Of a stretch of 6,755 nucleotides of DNA, positions 5,481-6,755 are shown piece after piece. The stretch is from Burkholderiales bacterium (GTDB lineage: Bacteria > Pseudomonadota > Gammaproteobacteria > Burkholderiales > Burkholderiaceae_C). The DNA is taken from the NCBI GenBank assembly GCA_005786815.1, contig SYDB01000150.1, forward strand, positions 1 through 6,755. The letters are read 5' to 3'. Positions within the stretch are counted from its first letter, which is position 1; every line of letters starts with the position of its first letter. A program made the translations under genes and the position numbers. Under the pieces are notes generated by a model that worked only from the letters and a program-made list of their open reading frames with translations, did no database searches and was not told where the DNA came from.

Positions 5481-6755
5481 TCAAGCTTCAGGTTGCGATT
5501 CATCAAACCAGTGGTAGATGGCGGGTACGACTACAAGCGTCAACAAGGTACAAGTAATCAATCCGCCAATCACCACAATGGCTAAAGGCCTTTGGACTTC
5601 AGAGCCTGGGCCATCCGATATTAAAAACGGTATCAAACCCAGCATGGCAACGGTTGCGGTCATCATGACCGGTCTAAATCTTTGGCGAGCACCTTCTGTG
5701 ACGGCTTCGTGCACGGGCATGCCACCATCACGCAAATTACGGATATAGGAAACAAGCACTACACCATTGAGTACCGCAATGCCCCATAGTGCGATAAAAC
5801 CTACGGATGCGGGAACCGACAGGTACTCTCCGGCAATAAACAGTCCAAGCACTCCGCCAATGGATGCAAAGGGAAGCACTGTGATGATAAGTGTTGCAAA
5901 TTTAAGCGATTTAAAAAGGAGAAAAAGTAAAAAGAAAATGGCTGCAACCGTAATGGGAACAATAATTTTTAAGTGACCTAGTGCACGCTCCATATTTTGA
6001 AATTGTCCGCCCCATTCCAGATAGTAGCCATCAGGCAGGTCAACCTTTGCCCCAACTTGGGCTTGTAATTCTTTGACAAAACTTCCCAGATCTCTGTCCT
6101 TGACATTGATGCCAACCACTATGCGTCGCTTGGCCATTTCTCTTGAAATTTGTGCAGGGCCGTCAAGCACGTTAATTTTGGCTACATCTTCCAAGCGCGC
6201 TTGAGCTCCATTGGAAGAGCTCAAAATAATGTTTGAGATGGCTTCAATATTATTACGAAACCTCTCTGGCAAGCGAACAACTGCAGCGTAGCGTTTTTCT
6301 CCCTCAAAAATATCAGTGGCAATTTTTCCGCCGATAGCGGTTTCAATCAAATCATTGACATCTGACACATTGATGCCAAGACGGGCAATAGATTGGCGGT
6401 CAATATCAATTTGCAAATATTGTTGACCAGAAATACGTTCCACACGCAAATCTTGAGCACCTTGGATGTTTTGCGCTACTTTGGCTATTTGGTTCGCAAG
6501 GCGTTTGAGATTGTCGAGGTCATCACCAAAAACTTTGACAGCAATATCAGACCGCACGCCAGTGACCATTTCATCTACGCGATCAGAAATGGGCTGGGCC
6601 ATAACGATTTGCACACCTGGTAGAGCCTTGAGCTTTTCACGGATAGCTTCAGTAATATCGTTTTGATCCCAGCCAGAGGGCCACTCGCTGCGTGGTTTCA
6701 AACTCACTATAGGTGTTGATTCATTGGGGCTTTGGGGGTCAGCAGGAGACTCGCC
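5481..6755 (-). CDS. Heavy-metal efflux RND transporter, CzcA type, C-terminal part (gene continues past right edge)
   Basis: The frame stays open to the window edge, giving 424 residues of a protein normally near 1,050. The N-terminal half is missing because the window ends. Present are most of the second periplasmic loop (from TPIVSLKPRSEW through DEMVTGVRSDIAVKVFGDDL to the GGQFQNMERA hinge) and the last five membrane helices, including FIALWGIAVLNGVVLVSYI and GSEVQRPLAIVVIGG. These are typical of the HME-RND family: proton-driven trimers that pump divalent cations out through a periplasmic adaptor and an outer-membrane channel. The AVLNGVVLVSYI helix is CzcA/CnrA-like rather than CusA-like, and the three methionines that bind Cu/Ag in CusA have no equivalents, so Zn, Co, Cd or Ni is more likely than copper. 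Adaptor and channel genes are not in view. A PII-like gene follows 14 bases downstream. Confidence 0.93.
   Translation of the reverse strand, partial: GESPADPQSPNESTPIVSLKPRSEWPSGWDQNDITEAIREKLKALPGVQIVMAQPISDRVDEMVTGVRSDIAVKVFGDDLDNLKRLANQIAKVAQNIQGAQDLRVERISGQQYLQIDIDRQSIARLGINVSDVNDLIETAIGGKIATDIFEGEKRYAAVVRLPERFRNNIEAISNIILSSSNGAQARLEDVAKINVLDGPAQISREMAKRRIVVGINVKDRDLGSFVKELQAQVGAKVDLPDGYYLEWGGQFQNMERALGHLKIIVPITVAAIFFLLFLLFKSLKFATLIITVLPFASIGGVLGLFIAGEYLSVPASVGFIALWGIAVLNGVVLVSYIRNLRDGGMPVHEAVTEGARQRFRPVMMTATVAMLGLIPFLISDGPGSEVQRPLAIVVIGGLITCTLLTLVVVPAIYHWFDESQPEA

Noticed and set aside
1..6755. CRISPR arrays, tRNA or rRNA genes, insertion-sequence ends, riboswitches
   Set aside because: No regularly spaced repeats, tRNA cloverleaf, transposase or long leader region was seen by eye; gaps between genes are nearly all under 110 bases.

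Overview
The window looks like chromosome of a moderate-GC betaproteobacterium, most likely Burkholderiales. This is inferred from protein style: a CzcA-type metal-efflux pump followed by a PII-like gene, a DAD-like cupin, and a NitT/TauT-type ABC transporter. No rRNA, tRNA or marker gene confirms it, so genus is not assigned.

Left edge (1-290): a very GC-rich scrap (about 69% G+C over 81 bases) encodes the coiled-coil C-terminus of an unidentified protein. It is followed within about 50 bases by the C-terminal stub of a short-chain dehydrogenase/reductase (SDR) whose front is missing. This looks like a recombination, insertion or assembly junction. The stub is followed after 18 bases by an intact cupin gene (309-803) resembling 2,4'-dihydroxyacetophenone dioxygenase. 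A strong hairpin terminator closes this rightward unit and also serves the leftward operon facing it.

Middle (852-4576, minus strand): a compact five-gene ABC importer operon, transcribed leftwards as permease 1, permease 2, ATPase, small single-pass membrane protein, periplasmic binding protein. The first three junctions are identical 4-base ATGA overlaps. The last is a 2-base gap whose Shine-Dalgarno sequence lies inside the preceding gene. The transporter is of the nitrate/sulfonate/taurine/NMT1 type with unknown substrate. The 109-residue membrane protein is not a standard component and is the least explained gene here.

Right part: a short divergent regulatory region (4577-4680) with an imperfect inverted repeat separates the transporter operon from a MAPEG-family membrane protein gene (4681-5073, plus). 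Convergent with it is a minus-strand unit made of the C-terminal part of a CzcA-type RND heavy-metal efflux pump (gene runs off the right edge) and a downstream PII-like signalling protein. That protein lacks the uridylylation tyrosine and has substitutions at positions that contact ATP phosphates in classical PII proteins.

Most genes fit known families. No wholly new system is evident. The best candidates for novelty are the coupled small membrane protein in the importer operon, the unusual PII-like protein of the efflux operon, and the broken left junction.
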